Source: Rubrivivax sp. (lineage in GTDB: Bacteria > Pseudomonadota > Gammaproteobacteria > Burkholderiales > Burkholderiaceae_C). From it: a stretch of DNA of 64,000 nucleotides. Positions 22,460-31,738 of the stretch are shown piece after piece. The notes under the pieces were generated by a model. It was not told the origin of the DNA, searched no databases, and was given only the letters and a program-made list of their open reading frames with translations. The DNA is taken from assembly GCA_016719535.1 (NCBI GenBank), contig JADJYX010000001.1:1054001-1118000 (forward strand), given 5' to 3'. Position 1 is the stretch's first letter; each line of letters opens with the position of its first letter. A program made the position numbers and the translations under genes.

Positions 22460-24030
22460 CAGGGCTCCGGGCGCAGGCGGGGTTCTTCGACGCCGCTGGC
22501 GCGGTTGAGCTGCATCAGCGTCAGCGGCCCGGCCAGGCCGTCCAGCGGCAGGCTCTGGCCGACCTGGAAGGCGAAGACACGGCGGCGCAGCGCCTCGTCG
22601 GCCGGGGCGCGGGCGCCGGCGGCGGTATCCGGCCCCTGCAGCGCGGTCAGCTGCGCCAGCACCCAGGCATTGGCATCGCCCGGCGGCGGCCGCCACCAGG
22701 CGAGGTAGCCGCCGTCCCAGGCTGTCTGCAGCGTGGCCAGCGCCACGCGCTGCTCGCCGCCTGCGCCCTGCAGCGTGGCCGTCTCGGCGCCCAGGCTGCG
22801 CAGCAGCACGGTGCCGCCGGCGGTCAGCGCCAGCAGCAGCGGCCGGTCCAGCCGGCGCAGCAGCGCGACATCACCCCGGCCCTCCTGACAGGCCAGGCCC
22901 AGGCCGCGCGCGCTGCGGCAGGCGTCGGCGCCGGGCTCGGCCACCTGGCCCCAGACGGCAGCCAGCGCCGCCACGGCAGCGGCGTCGCCGTCAAAGGGCC
23001 GCAGCGCATCGGCCAGCGCCGGTGCCGGGGCGGCCGCGCCGGCAGCTGCTGCCACCCCCGACGCCGCCGATGCCGCCGATGCCGCCGATGTCGCCGTCGC
23101 CACCGCGCCGCCGCTGCCCCCGCCATGCTGCCACCACCAGGCCGCGGCGGCGCCCGCCACCACCAGCAGCACGGAGGCCGCGGCCAGTGCCAGGCCGAGC
23201 CGCTGCGGCTCGGGCCGGGCGTCGAAGGCCTCGCGCGCCGCGCGCCGCACGATGCGGGCATCGACGGTGCGCGAATCCTGCGCATAGGCGCCCAGCAGCG
23301 CGCGCTGGCACAGCAGGTTGATGCGGCGCGGCACGCCGCCGGTCAGGCGGTGCACCCAGGCCAGCGCGCGTGCGTCGAAGGGCAGCGGCCCCTGCAGGCC
23401 GGCCACCGCCAGGCGGTGGCGCACATAGTCGGCCGTCTCCGCGGCCGACAGCGGCCCCAGGTGCACGCGCGCGATCACGCGCTGCGACAGCTGCTCCAGC
23501 TCGGGCGTGGCCAGCTGCTCGCGCAGCTCGGGCTGGCCGATGAGCACGATCTGCAGCAGCTTGCGCTCGCTCGTCTCCAGGTTGGTCAGCAGGCGCAGCA
23601 GTTCCAGCAGCTTGGCCGACAGCGCCTGTGCTTCGTCGACCACCAGCAGGCAGTGCTCGCCGCGGGCATGGGCGTCGAGCAGGAAGCGGTTCAGCGCGTC
23701 GACATAGGGCTTGCCGGTGGTCGGCGGCGGGTCGTCGATGGCGATGCCGAATTCCTGGCACACCGTCTGCAGCAGTTCCACCGGCGTCAGCTTGGGGTTG
23801 TAGACATAGGCCACGCGGTGGCCGGGCGGGATCTGCTCGAGGAAGCAGCGGCAGACGGTGGTCTTGCCGGCGCCGATCTCGCCGGTCAGCAGCACGAAGC
23901 CGCCGCCGCCCTGCAGCCCGTACAGCAGGTGCGCCAGCGCCTCGCGGTGCCCCGCGCTCAGGTGCAGGAAGCGCGGGTCGGGCGCGATCGAGAACGCCTC
24001 CTGCTGCAGTCCGAAGAAGGGCGCATACAT
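22459..24030 (-). CDS. gspA: Type II secretion ATPase GspA/ExeA
   Basis: GspA is an inner-membrane AAA protein that helps the secretin assemble through peptidoglycan. The 523-residue protein starts MYAPFFGLQQEAF and has Walker A GEIGAGKT at about 50-57 and Walker B LLVVDEAQ at 128-135. One membrane helix lies near 272-292. A C-terminal peptidoglycan-binding domain covers roughly 440-515 (GQSLPLDGLAGPLT). Length and order match ExeA. It is coupled to gspB and divergent from tal. Confidence 0.92.
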   Translation of the reverse strand: MYAPFFGLQQEAFSIAPDPRFLHLSAGHREALAHLLYGLQGGGGFVLLTGEIGAGKTTVCRCFLEQIPPGHRVAYVYNPKLTPVELLQTVCQEFGIAIDDPPPTTGKPYVDALNRFLLDAHARGEHCLLVVDEAQALSAKLLELLRLLTNLETSERKLLQIVLIGQPELREQLATPELEQLSQRVIARVHLGPLSAAETADYVRHRLAVAGLQGPLPFDARALAWVHRLTGGVPRRINLLCQRALLGAYAQDSRTVDARIVRRAAREAFDARPEPQRLGLALAAASVLLVVAGAAAAWWWQHGGGSGGAVATATSAASAASAASGVAAAAGAAAPAPALADALRPFDGDAAAVAALAAVWGQVAEPGADACRSARGLGLACQEGRGDVALLRRLDRPLLLALTAGGTVLLRSLGAETATLQGAGGEQRVALATLQTAWDGGYLAWWRPPPGDANAWVLAQLTALQGPDTAAGARAPADEALRRRVFAFQVGQSLPLDGLAGPLTLMQLNRASGVEEPRLRPEP

Positions 24031-24065
24031 GGTGGGGCGGCAGCATAGCGGGTGCCCGCCTGGTC

Positions 24066-24088
24066 ACCCGGGCCATCGGCGCCCGGGT
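24066..24088. promoter_or_regulatory. Perfect 8-base inverted repeat before tal
   Basis: ACCCGGGC (24066-24073) and GCCCGGGT (24081-24088) are perfect inverted repeats around a 7-base spacer. They end 12 bases before the tal start, in the short gap between tal and the divergent gspA gene. The repeat could be an operator or a leader hairpin that limits access to the tal start. It does not match the HexR-like site. Confidence 0.4.
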
Positions 24089-24100
24089 TCTAATGCCGCC

Positions 24101-25054
24101 ATGAACCAGCTCGACCAGCTCAAGGCTTACACCACCGTCGTCGCCGATACCGGCAACTTCAGGCAGCTGACGGCCTATGCGCCGCGCGACGCCACCACCA
24201 ACCCGTCGCTGATCCTCAAGGCCGTGCAGCAGCCCGAGTACGCGCCGCTGCTGGCCGAGACCGTGGCCACGCATCGCGGCGAGCCGCTGGACGCCATCGT
24301 CGACCAGGTGCTGGTGCGCTTCGGGCGCGAGATCCTGCAGGTCGTGCCCGGCCGCGTCAGCACCGAGGTCGACGCGCGCCTGTCCTTCGACACCGAGGCC
24401 ACGTTGGCCCGCGCGCAGCGGCTGATCGGCCTATATGCCGCCGCGGGCATTCCGCGCGAGCGCGTGCTGATCAAGATCGCCGCCACCTGGGAGGGCATCC
24501 GCGCGGCCGAGCGGCTGCAACGCGAAGGCATCCGCTGCAACCTGACGCTGCTGTTCGCCTTCTGCCAGGCGGTGGCCTGCGGCGATGCCGGCGTGCAGCT
24601 CATCAGCCCCTTCGTCGGCCGCATCTACGACTGGCACAGGAAGGCCGCCGGCAGCGCCTGGGACGAGGCCGCGAATGCCGGCGCCAACGACCCTGGCGTG
24701 CAATCGGTGCGTGCCATCTTCCACCACTACAAGCGCCACGGCGTCCGCACCGAGGTGATGGGCGCCAGCTTCCGCAACACCGGCCAGATCGTCGCGCTGG
24801 CCGGCTGCGACCTGCTGACCATCAGCCCCGAGCTGCTGGCGCAGTTGCAGGCCAGCGACGCGCCGCTGGCGCGTGCGCTGGATGCCGAGGCGGCGAAGGC
24901 AATGGACCTGCCGGCGGTGCACCACGACGAGCGCGGCTTCCGCTGGGCGCTCAACGAGGATGCGATGGCCACCGAGAAGCTGGCCGAGGGCATCCGCGCC
25001 TTCGCCGCCGATGCGGCCCGGCTGGACGCGATGATCGAGCAGGCCCGCCGATGA
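24101..25054 (+). CDS. tal: Transaldolase
   Basis: Transaldolase moves a dihydroxyacetone unit between sugar phosphates in the pentose phosphate pathway. The 317-residue protein has the TalB-type layout, with the Schiff-base lysine at K125 in IKIAATWEG, DATTNPSL near residue 30 and SPFVGRIYDW near 168. The stop overlaps the pgi start as ATGA. It is first in a tal-pgi-phosphatase operon. Confidence 0.96.
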   Translation: MNQLDQLKAYTTVVADTGNFRQLTAYAPRDATTNPSLILKAVQQPEYAPLLAETVATHRGEPLDAIVDQVLVRFGREILQVVPGRVSTEVDARLSFDTEATLARAQRLIGLYAAAGIPRERVLIKIAATWEGIRAAERLQREGIRCNLTLLFAFCQAVACGDAGVQLISPFVGRIYDWHRKAAGSAWDEAANAGANDPGVQSVRAIFHHYKRHGVRTEVMGASFRNTGQIVALAGCDLLTISPELLAQLQASDAPLARALDAEAAKAMDLPAVHHDERGFRWALNEDAMATEKLAEGIRAFAADAARLDAMIEQARR

Positions 25055-26652
25055 AGACCGTGCGCTGCGACCACACCGAAGCCTGGGGCGCGCTGCGCGG
25101 CCATTTCGAGGCCCATGGCCGCGACCTCGACCTGCGCGAGGCCTTTGCCCGCGACCCGGGGCGCTTCGAGGACTTCTCGCTGCAGGCGCCCGAGGTCTTT
25201 GCCGACCTGTCGAAAAACCTGATCGATATCGCGACGCGCCACTTCCTGCTCGACCTGGCGCGCGAATGCGGTGTCGAGGGCCTGCGCGACGCCATGCTGG
25301 CCGGCGAGCCCATCAACGGCACCGAGGGTCGCGCCGTGCTGCACACCGCGCTGCGCGCGCCGCGCGGTGCCGGGCCCTTCAGCGACGAGGTGCACGGCGT
25401 GCTCGATGCCATGCTGGCCTATGCCGAACGGGTGCGTGCCGATGCCGACGCAGCGGGCGGCTTGACCGATGTCGTCAATATCGGCATCGGCGGCAGCGAC
25501 CTCGGCCCCGCGATGGTGGTGCCGGCGCTCGACGCCCATGCGCACCGCGGCCTGCGCCTGCATTTCGTCAGCAACGTCGACGGCCACGACATCGCGCCGG
25601 TGCTGCGCGACCTCGACCCCGCGCGCACGCTCTTCATCATCGCCAGCAAGACCTTCACGACGCAGGAGACGATGGCCAACGCCGCGGTGGCGCGCGCGTG
25701 GTTTGTCGAGCGCGGCGGGCGCGACATCGCGCGCCATTTCGTCGCCACCACCACCAACGTGCAGGCGGCCGCGGCCTTCGGCATCGGCACCACCTTCGGC
25801 TTCTGGGACTGGGTGGGCGGGCGCTATTCGCTGTGGAGCGCGATCGGGCTGCCGATCGCCATCGCCATCGGCGAGGCGAATTTCCGCGCGCTGCTGGCCG
25901 GCGCGCATGCGATGGACCGCCACTTTGCCGAGGCGCCGGCGCAGGCCAATCTGCCGCTGCAGCTCGGCCTGCTGGATGTCTGGTACCGCAATTTCCACCG
26001 CTTTCCCACGCGCTGCGTGGCGCCCTACCACCAGGGCCTGCGGCGGCTGCCGGCCTATCTGCAGCAGCTGGAGATGGAAAGCAACGGCAAGCGCGTCGAC
26101 CGCGACGGGCAGGCGCTGCCGCTGGCCACCAGCCCGGTGGTCTGGGGCGAGCCCGGCACCAACGGCCAGCATGCCTTCTTCCAGATGCTGCACCAGGGAA
26201 CCGACGTGGTGCCGGTGGAATTCATCCTCGTCAGGCATCCGGCGCATGGCCACGCTGACCTGCACGCCAAGCTGCTGGCCAATGGCCTGGCGCAGTCACA
26301 GGCGCTGATGCTGGGCAAGAGCGCCGATGCCGCGGCCGCCGAGCGCGCGCCCGCCACCTCGCCGGGGCTGGACCGCGCGGTGCTCGCACGCCACCGCAGC
26401 TTTCCCGGCAACCGGCCGAGCACGACGCTGGTGCTGGACGCGCTGACGCCGCGCAGCCTGGGCGCGCTGATCGCGCTGTACGAGCACCGCGTCTTCACCA
26501 GCGGCGCGCTGTGGGGCATCAACAGCTTCGACCAGTGGGGCGTGGAGCTGGGCAAGGCCTTGTGCAACCAGCTGCTGCCGCGCCTGGCCAGCGGCGATGC
26601 CGGCGGGCTGGATGCGTCCACCGCCGGGCTGCTGCAGCGTCTGCGGCGATGA
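25051..26652 (+). CDS. pgi: Glucose-6-phosphate isomerase
   Basis: Pgi interconverts glucose 6-phosphate and fructose 6-phosphate. The 533-residue product carries the family signatures GIGGSDLGP near residue 150, ASKTFTTQETM near 200 and GTNGQHAFFQ near 370. Its length is close to the 549 residues of E. coli Pgi. It overlaps tal at its 5' end and the HAD gene at its 3' end, so the three products are made together. Confidence 0.97.
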   Translation: MKTVRCDHTEAWGALRGHFEAHGRDLDLREAFARDPGRFEDFSLQAPEVFADLSKNLIDIATRHFLLDLARECGVEGLRDAMLAGEPINGTEGRAVLHTALRAPRGAGPFSDEVHGVLDAMLAYAERVRADADAAGGLTDVVNIGIGGSDLGPAMVVPALDAHAHRGLRLHFVSNVDGHDIAPVLRDLDPARTLFIIASKTFTTQETMANAAVARAWFVERGGRDIARHFVATTTNVQAAAAFGIGTTFGFWDWVGGRYSLWSAIGLPIAIAIGEANFRALLAGAHAMDRHFAEAPAQANLPLQLGLLDVWYRNFHRFPTRCVAPYHQGLRRLPAYLQQLEMESNGKRVDRDGQALPLATSPVVWGEPGTNGQHAFFQMLHQGTDVVPVEFILVRHPAHGHADLHAKLLANGLAQSQALMLGKSADAAAAERAPATSPGLDRAVLARHRSFPGNRPSTTLVLDALTPRSLGALIALYEHRVFTSGALWGINSFDQWGVELGKALCNQLLPRLASGDAGGLDASTAGLLQRLRR

Positions 26653-27314
26653 GCCCGATCCGGGTTTCCCGGGCGGGCTCGGCCTTGCAGGCCGCATCGG
26701 TCGTCTTCGATTTCGGCGCCGTGCTCTTCCAGTGGCGGCCGCTGCAGCTGCTGCAGCAGGTGGTGCCGGAACTGGCCCCCGACGAGGACAGCGCCCGCCG
26801 CCTGGCGACGCAGATCTTCGAGAGCTTCACGCCCGACAGCGACTGGGCGCGCTTCGACCTCGGCCGCATCGACGAGGCCGCGCTGGCGCGCCGCATCGCC
26901 GCGCGCATCGGCGCGCAGCCGGCGCAGGTGCGGCGCGTCATCGACGCCATCCCGCCGCACCTGCAGGCGCAGCCGGCCACCGTGGCGCTGCTGTCGCGGC
27001 TGAAGGCCGCCGGGCACCGGCTGTTCTACCTGTCGAACATGCCGCTGCCCTATGCCGCGCACCTGGAGCGCGAGAACCGCTTCATCGCCGATTTCGACGA
27101 CGGCATCTTCTCCGGCCGCGTCGGGCTGATGAAGCCGCACGACGCCATCTTCGAGCTGGCGGTGCAGCGCTTTGCCCTCGACCCGGCGCGCACGCTCTTC
27201 ATCGACGACCATGCCGGCAACGTGCAGGCGGCGCGCCGACTGGGCTGGCAGGCGCTGCAATTCGTCGATGCGGCGCAATGCGAGCAAGCGGTGCAGGACG
27301 CGGGCTGGCTGTGA
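26649..27314 (+). CDS. HAD-family phosphatase, YihX-like
   Basis: This 221-residue HAD hydrolase has motif I FDFGAVLF with the nucleophile Asp21. It also has YLSNMP (motif II) and a terminal FIDDHAGNV near 184-192. The DxG form of motif I matches YihX-type phosphatases, one of which removes phosphate from glucose 1-phosphate. The ATG overlaps the pgi stop. Its place with tal and pgi supports a sugar-phosphate substrate, but this is inferred. Confidence 0.8.
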   Translation: MSPIRVSRAGSALQAASVVFDFGAVLFQWRPLQLLQQVVPELAPDEDSARRLATQIFESFTPDSDWARFDLGRIDEAALARRIAARIGAQPAQVRRVIDAIPPHLQAQPATVALLSRLKAAGHRLFYLSNMPLPYAAHLERENRFIADFDDGIFSGRVGLMKPHDAIFELAVQRFALDPARTLFIDDHAGNVQAARRLGWQALQFVDAAQCEQAVQDAGWL

Positions 27315-27380
27315 CGGGCGGCACGGCCGACGCGGCGAGCTGAAACACCGTGGGCCGCGGGCGCGCCGATACTGGCGCGC

Positions 27381-27995
27381 ATGAACCACAACCCCTCGCG
27401 CCTGGCCCTGCTGGCCGCCCTCGTCGCCTTGTCCGTCACCAGCGGCTGCGGCGGCGGTGGTGGCAGCGACGACCCGTCACCCGCGCCGCCCACGGGCGGC
27501 ACGCCGGCACCGGCCCCTGCGCCGGCACCGGCGCCGCCGACCGCGGGCACGCGCGCCACCTGCAACCTGGCCAACTTCGAGGCCGAGGCGATGGCCCTGG
27601 TCAATGCCTATCGCGCCGCCGGTGCCTCGTGCGGCAGCGAAGGCAGTTTTCCGCCTGCCGCCCCGCTGAGCTGGAATGCCCAGCTGACGCAGGCCGCGCT
27701 GGTGCACAGTGACGACATGGTGGCGCTCAACTTCTTCAGCCACACCGGCTCCAACGGCAGCAATGCCGGCCAGCGCGCCACCGCGGCGGGTTATGTCTGG
27801 CAGTCCTGGGGCGAGAATATCGCCGCCGGCCAGCCCACGGTGGCGGTGGTGATGGCCGGCTGGCTGGCCAGCCCGGGCCATTGCGCCAACCTCATGCGCG
27901 CCGGCTTTCGCGACATCGGCCTGGCCTGCGTCAGCGGCGGTGCCGGCAATACCTACCGCAGCTACTGGACGATGGTGCTGGGTTCGGCGCGCTGA
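27381..27995 (+). CDS. CAP/SCP-domain lipoprotein
   Basis: This 204-residue exported protein has a signal peptide ending in SGC (Cys23), then a Gly-rich and Pro/Ala-rich linker, then a CAP (SCP/PR1) domain of about 60-200. The domain shows HSDDM, FFSHTG, WGENIAAG and the signature GHCANLM. Bacterial CAP proteins are extracytoplasmic and mostly of unknown role. It stands alone between the sugar-phosphate operon and a c-di-GMP gene. Confidence 0.85.
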   Translation: MNHNPSRLALLAALVALSVTSGCGGGGGSDDPSPAPPTGGTPAPAPAPAPAPPTAGTRATCNLANFEAEAMALVNAYRAAGASCGSEGSFPPAAPLSWNAQLTQAALVHSDDMVALNFFSHTGSNGSNAGQRATAAGYVWQSWGENIAAGQPTVAVVMAGWLASPGHCANLMRAGFRDIGLACVSGGAGNTYRSYWTMVLGSAR

Positions 27996-28135
27996 ACGGC
28001 AAGAAGTCCCGGCCGGCGCGAGCCCGTCGGGGCCTGCTGCTCAAGTGAGCGCCCGGATGGTCGATGTCCAGCGGGTCGACCCAGCCGCGCTGCGCCGTGC
28101 AGCCATGCACGACCCGGCGCCCGGATGCCCCCCCG

Positions 28136-30661
28136 ATGCCCAAGACGCCGACCGCCGGACCGCGTGCCGCCTCACCGTGGCAGGCGTTTGCACGACGGGT
28201 CCTGTTCGACTATCCGCCGCTGGCGCGTGCCGCCTGGCTGGCCATCACCGCCGCCGGCGCCACGGCACTGGGCTGGTCGGCATGGCACCTGGTCTCGATG
28301 CCCGAGACGGCTGTCTGGCCGTTGGCGCTGGCGCTGGGGCTGGTGGCGCTGGCCTCCAGCCTGTCGGTCAAGCTGCCGCGCTCGTCGTATTCGCTGAGCA
28401 TCGGCGACGTCTTCGTCTTCGGGGTGCTCGCCACCCTCGGGCCCGCGGCGGCCGTGCTCGCGTCCGGCGTCGACGCGCTGGCCGGCACCCTGCGCATCAC
28501 CCGGCGGCTGAGCAGCCGCCTGGCCACCCCGGCCGCGTCGATGGCCGCGATGGCGGTCTGCGCGTGGGCCTTCGAGACGGCCCGGTCCGCGCTGGCCCGG
28601 CACGGGCTTGGTGCGGAGTCGGCAACGGTGGCGGCGCTGGCCGGGGTGGCGCTGCTGCCCTTTGCGCTGTCGCTGCTGCCCTTGACGAGCATGATGGCGC
28701 TCAAGCGCGGCGAACCGCAGGTGCCCCTGCGATGGCTGGCCGATTCGAGCTGGATGGCGGCCATCTACGTGGCGTCGGCGCTGATCGCCGGCCTCGTCCA
28801 TCTGCAGGCGCAGCGCTTTGGCGGCACCCCGCTCGTGGTCTCGGCCCTGTCGGCGATCGCCATCATGTGGCTGCTGCGCATCGCCGTGCAGCGGCAGGAA
28901 GCCGAACGCCTGCGCCAGGAGGCCCAGCTGGCGCAGGCGCAACATGCGGCCGCGCTCAGCCACCAGCGCTTTGCCGCGGCGTTCAGCCATGCAGCCATCG
29001 GCATGGTCGTCGTCAAGCCGGACGGCCGCGTGCTGCAGGCCAACGACGCGCTGTGCGCGCTGCTGAAGCTGGAGCCGGGCGCCGTGCCCGGCATGCCCTT
29101 CGACATGCTGCTGGACACCGCCGACGCGCCGATGATGCAGCGTCGCGCCCGGGCCGCGCGGGTCTCGCACGACGATGCCTTCGCGATGGAGGTGCAGGTC
29201 AGGCGCCGCGACGGCCAGCCCGTCTGGGTGGCCGTTCACTGCAGCCAGTACGAGGACCCGGAGGGTGGCGGCCCCTGCCTGATCTACCAGTTGCACGACA
29301 TCACGTCGCGCCACGTGGCGGAGAGCCGCCTCAACCACATCGCCCATCACGACGACCTGACCGGCCTGGCCAACCGCCACTGCTTTCACGAAAGGCTCGA
29401 GGCCGCGGTGGAGAGAACCCGCCTCGACCCCGGGCAGCGGTTCGCCGTGCTCTACCTGGACCTCGACCGTTTCAAGCGCGTCAACGACAGCCTCGGCCAC
29501 GGCGCCGGCAACGAGCTGCTGCGCGAAGTCGCGGCCAGGCTGCGCAGCAGCCTGCGTCCCGTCGACCTGGTGGCGCGCCTGGGCGGCGACGAGTTCGCGG
29601 TCCTGGTCGAGTCGGTGGGCGACCCGGACATCGCCCTGCAGCTGGCCGATCGTGTGATCGACGAACTGAGCCGACCGACCGTCCTGCTGGGCACCGAGGT
29701 CATCGCGGGCGTGAGCGTCGGCATCACCTTCAGCGACCTCGGCTACCGAACGGCCGAAGAGATCATGCGTGACGCCGACCTGGCGATGTACGAGGCCAAG
29801 TCGGCGGGCCGTGGCCGCGTGGTGCGCTTCGACAGCGCCATGCACCGCAAGGTGGCCGAGAAGCTGGCGCTCGAAGCCGACCTGCGGCGCGCCATCGGCG
29901 AGGGACAGCTGAGCGTGCACTTCCAGCCGATCTACCAGCTCGAGCCCCACCGGCTCAGCGGTTTCGAGGCCCTCGCGCGCTGGGTGCATCCGCAGCGCGG
30001 TCCCATCAGCCCGGGCGTCTTCATCGCGCTGGCCGAGGAATCGGGCCATATCGAGGCGCTGACCGACTGGATCATCGACCACGCGATGGACCAGCTGGCG
30101 CGCTGGAAGCAGGGCCGGCCGGACCGGCAGCACCTGGGCATGCACGTCAACATCTGCGGCCGTGACCTTACCCGCAGCAGCCTGGCGCCCCATGTCGAGC
30201 AGGTGCTGCAGCGCCACCGGGCCACGCCGGGAAGCCTGACGCTGGAGCTGACCGAGACCATGCTGATGGGCCGGCTGGATGTCGCCCTGCGCACCATGGC
30301 CCGCCTGAAGGCCAGCGGGGTGCGGTTCTCGATCGACGACTTCGGCACCGGCTACTCGTCACTGTCGTACCTGGGCCAGCTGCCCATCGACAGCCTGAAG
30401 ATCGACCGCTCGTTCGTGTCGGCCATGCACGAGAGCCGGCAGAACCTGGAGATCGTGCGCGCGATGCTGACGCTGGGTCGGACGCTGGGGCACAAGGTGA
30501 TCGCCGAAGGCGTCGAGACGGCCGAGCAGCTGGCGATGCTGCGTGATCTCGGCGTGCACGAGGGGCAGGGCTATCTGTTGGCGCGGCCGATGGGCGCGGA
30601 CCAGGTGAGCGACTTGCTGGCGGGCGAGGCCGTGACCGGACAGGCCGGCCTGCGCGCCTGA
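28136..30661 (+). CDS. Membrane PAS-GGDEF-EAL c-di-GMP enzyme
   Basis: This 841-residue inner-membrane protein has a run of hydrophobic segments over its first 245 residues, then a short coiled stretch and a PAS domain (about 275-390). A GGDEF domain with an intact GGDEF motif (483-487) follows, with a product-inhibition site RPVD at 474-477. Last comes an EAL domain with E611-A-L and intact ELTET, DDFGTGYSS and EGVET motifs. It could therefore both make and break c-di-GMP. I chose the ATG at 28136 because residues from an upstream in-frame start look unlike a protein N-terminus. Confidence 0.9.
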   Translation: MPKTPTAGPRAASPWQAFARRVLFDYPPLARAAWLAITAAGATALGWSAWHLVSMPETAVWPLALALGLVALASSLSVKLPRSSYSLSIGDVFVFGVLATLGPAAAVLASGVDALAGTLRITRRLSSRLATPAASMAAMAVCAWAFETARSALARHGLGAESATVAALAGVALLPFALSLLPLTSMMALKRGEPQVPLRWLADSSWMAAIYVASALIAGLVHLQAQRFGGTPLVVSALSAIAIMWLLRIAVQRQEAERLRQEAQLAQAQHAAALSHQRFAAAFSHAAIGMVVVKPDGRVLQANDALCALLKLEPGAVPGMPFDMLLDTADAPMMQRRARAARVSHDDAFAMEVQVRRRDGQPVWVAVHCSQYEDPEGGGPCLIYQLHDITSRHVAESRLNHIAHHDDLTGLANRHCFHERLEAAVERTRLDPGQRFAVLYLDLDRFKRVNDSLGHGAGNELLREVAARLRSSLRPVDLVARLGGDEFAVLVESVGDPDIALQLADRVIDELSRPTVLLGTEVIAGVSVGITFSDLGYRTAEEIMRDADLAMYEAKSAGRGRVVRFDSAMHRKVAEKLALEADLRRAIGEGQLSVHFQPIYQLEPHRLSGFEALARWVHPQRGPISPGVFIALAEESGHIEALTDWIIDHAMDQLARWKQGRPDRQHLGMHVNICGRDLTRSSLAPHVEQVLQRHRATPGSLTLELTETMLMGRLDVALRTMARLKASGVRFSIDDFGTGYSSLSYLGQLPIDSLKIDRSFVSAMHESRQNLEIVRAMLTLGRTLGHKVIAEGVETAEQLAMLRDLGVHEGQGYLLARPMGADQVSDLLAGEAVTGQAGLRA

Positions 30662-30703
30662 CTGCATGGCGCAGGCGATGGTCAGGCGGCCGGGGTCGCC
30701 GCG

Positions 30704-31714
30704 TCAGCGCGGCGGCGGCAGCGGCTGGCCCCACAGCCGCTGCCACCACCAGGGCAGTGCGCGCTGCACATCGGGGCGCTGGCCGGCCGACTGCGCCACC
30801 GGCAGCAGCTGCAGCGGGCTGGCGCGCCGCGCCACGGCAAAGCTGAAGGTGTAGTTCGGCTCGGCGCCCATGCGCAGGTCGCTGATGCGCACCAGGCCCG
30901 CTTCCTCGTGCAGCTTGTAGAAGCCGTGGCTGAAGGCGCGGATGCGCTGCACGCCGTCGTGGCCGGCGAGTTCGGCATCGAGCGCGGCGCCACGGTCGAA
31001 ACGGTCGAATCGCATCGGCCCCGGCGCATCCAGCAGCGAGTGGTAGCCCTCGTGGTAGTGGTCGCCGCCGACCGCGACCACGCGCCACAGCAGCGTGCTG
31101 AAGGCCGCCGGCGTGACCAGCACGCGCTCGGCCTGCACGCCCTGCGCCTGCAGCGACGCGATGGCCTGCTGCCGCACGTGCTGCTGCGCGCCCACGCCCC
31201 AGGCCAGGTAGGCGCAGCCCAGCACCAGCCCGACGGTGTTGGCACGCAGGCCGGCGACGCTGCCGCGCGCCGCCAGCGCCCACGCGGTGCCGGCCAGCCA
31301 CGGCAGCGTGACCAGCGGGTCGATGATGAAGACGCTGCCCAGGCCGAAGGGGTGGTTGCTGAAGGGCAGCGCGAGCTGCGTGCCGTAGACCGTCAGCGCA
31401 TCCAGCAGCGGGTGCGTGACCAGCACCAGCCACAGCGCCAGCCACCAGCGCCGCCACTGCGCCCATTCGCCGTGCAGCCGCGCGACCAGCGCCGCGAAAG
31501 GCAGCGAGAACAGCGTCAGCCAGAACAGCGCATGCGTCTCGGCGCGGTGCAGCACCATGTCGAGGATGGGGTCGCCATGGTCGATGACCACGTCCAGGTC
31601 GGGCAGGGTGCCGGCCACCGCGCCCCAGGCGGCCGCCTTCCAGACGGCGGTGCGGCGGCGCATCACCGCCACGCCGACCGCCGCGCCGAGCGCGATCTGG
31701 GTCAGCGAATCCAT
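30704..31714 (-). CDS. YdjM-type membrane metal-dependent hydrolase
   Basis: This 336-residue protein begins MDSLTQIALGAAVG and carries the YdjM/LexA-binding-hydrolase pattern: GTLPDLDVV, then HRAETHALFW, then THPLLDALTVYGTQ. These Asp and His residues would bind metal at the membrane face. Several hydrophobic segments follow. The family is annotated as inner-membrane metal-dependent hydrolases with unknown substrate. It is convergent with the GGDEF-EAL gene. Confidence 0.8.
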   Translation of the reverse strand: MDSLTQIALGAAVGVAVMRRRTAVWKAAAWGAVAGTLPDLDVVIDHGDPILDMVLHRAETHALFWLTLFSLPFAALVARLHGEWAQWRRWWLALWLVLVTHPLLDALTVYGTQLALPFSNHPFGLGSVFIIDPLVTLPWLAGTAWALAARGSVAGLRANTVGLVLGCAYLAWGVGAQQHVRQQAIASLQAQGVQAERVLVTPAAFSTLLWRVVAVGGDHYHEGYHSLLDAPGPMRFDRFDRGAALDAELAGHDGVQRIRAFSHGFYKLHEEAGLVRISDLRMGAEPNYTFSFAVARRASPLQLLPVAQSAGQRPDVQRALPWWWQRLWGQPLPPPR

Positions 31715-31738
31715 GCCCGCGACGTCAGCCCGAGCCCG

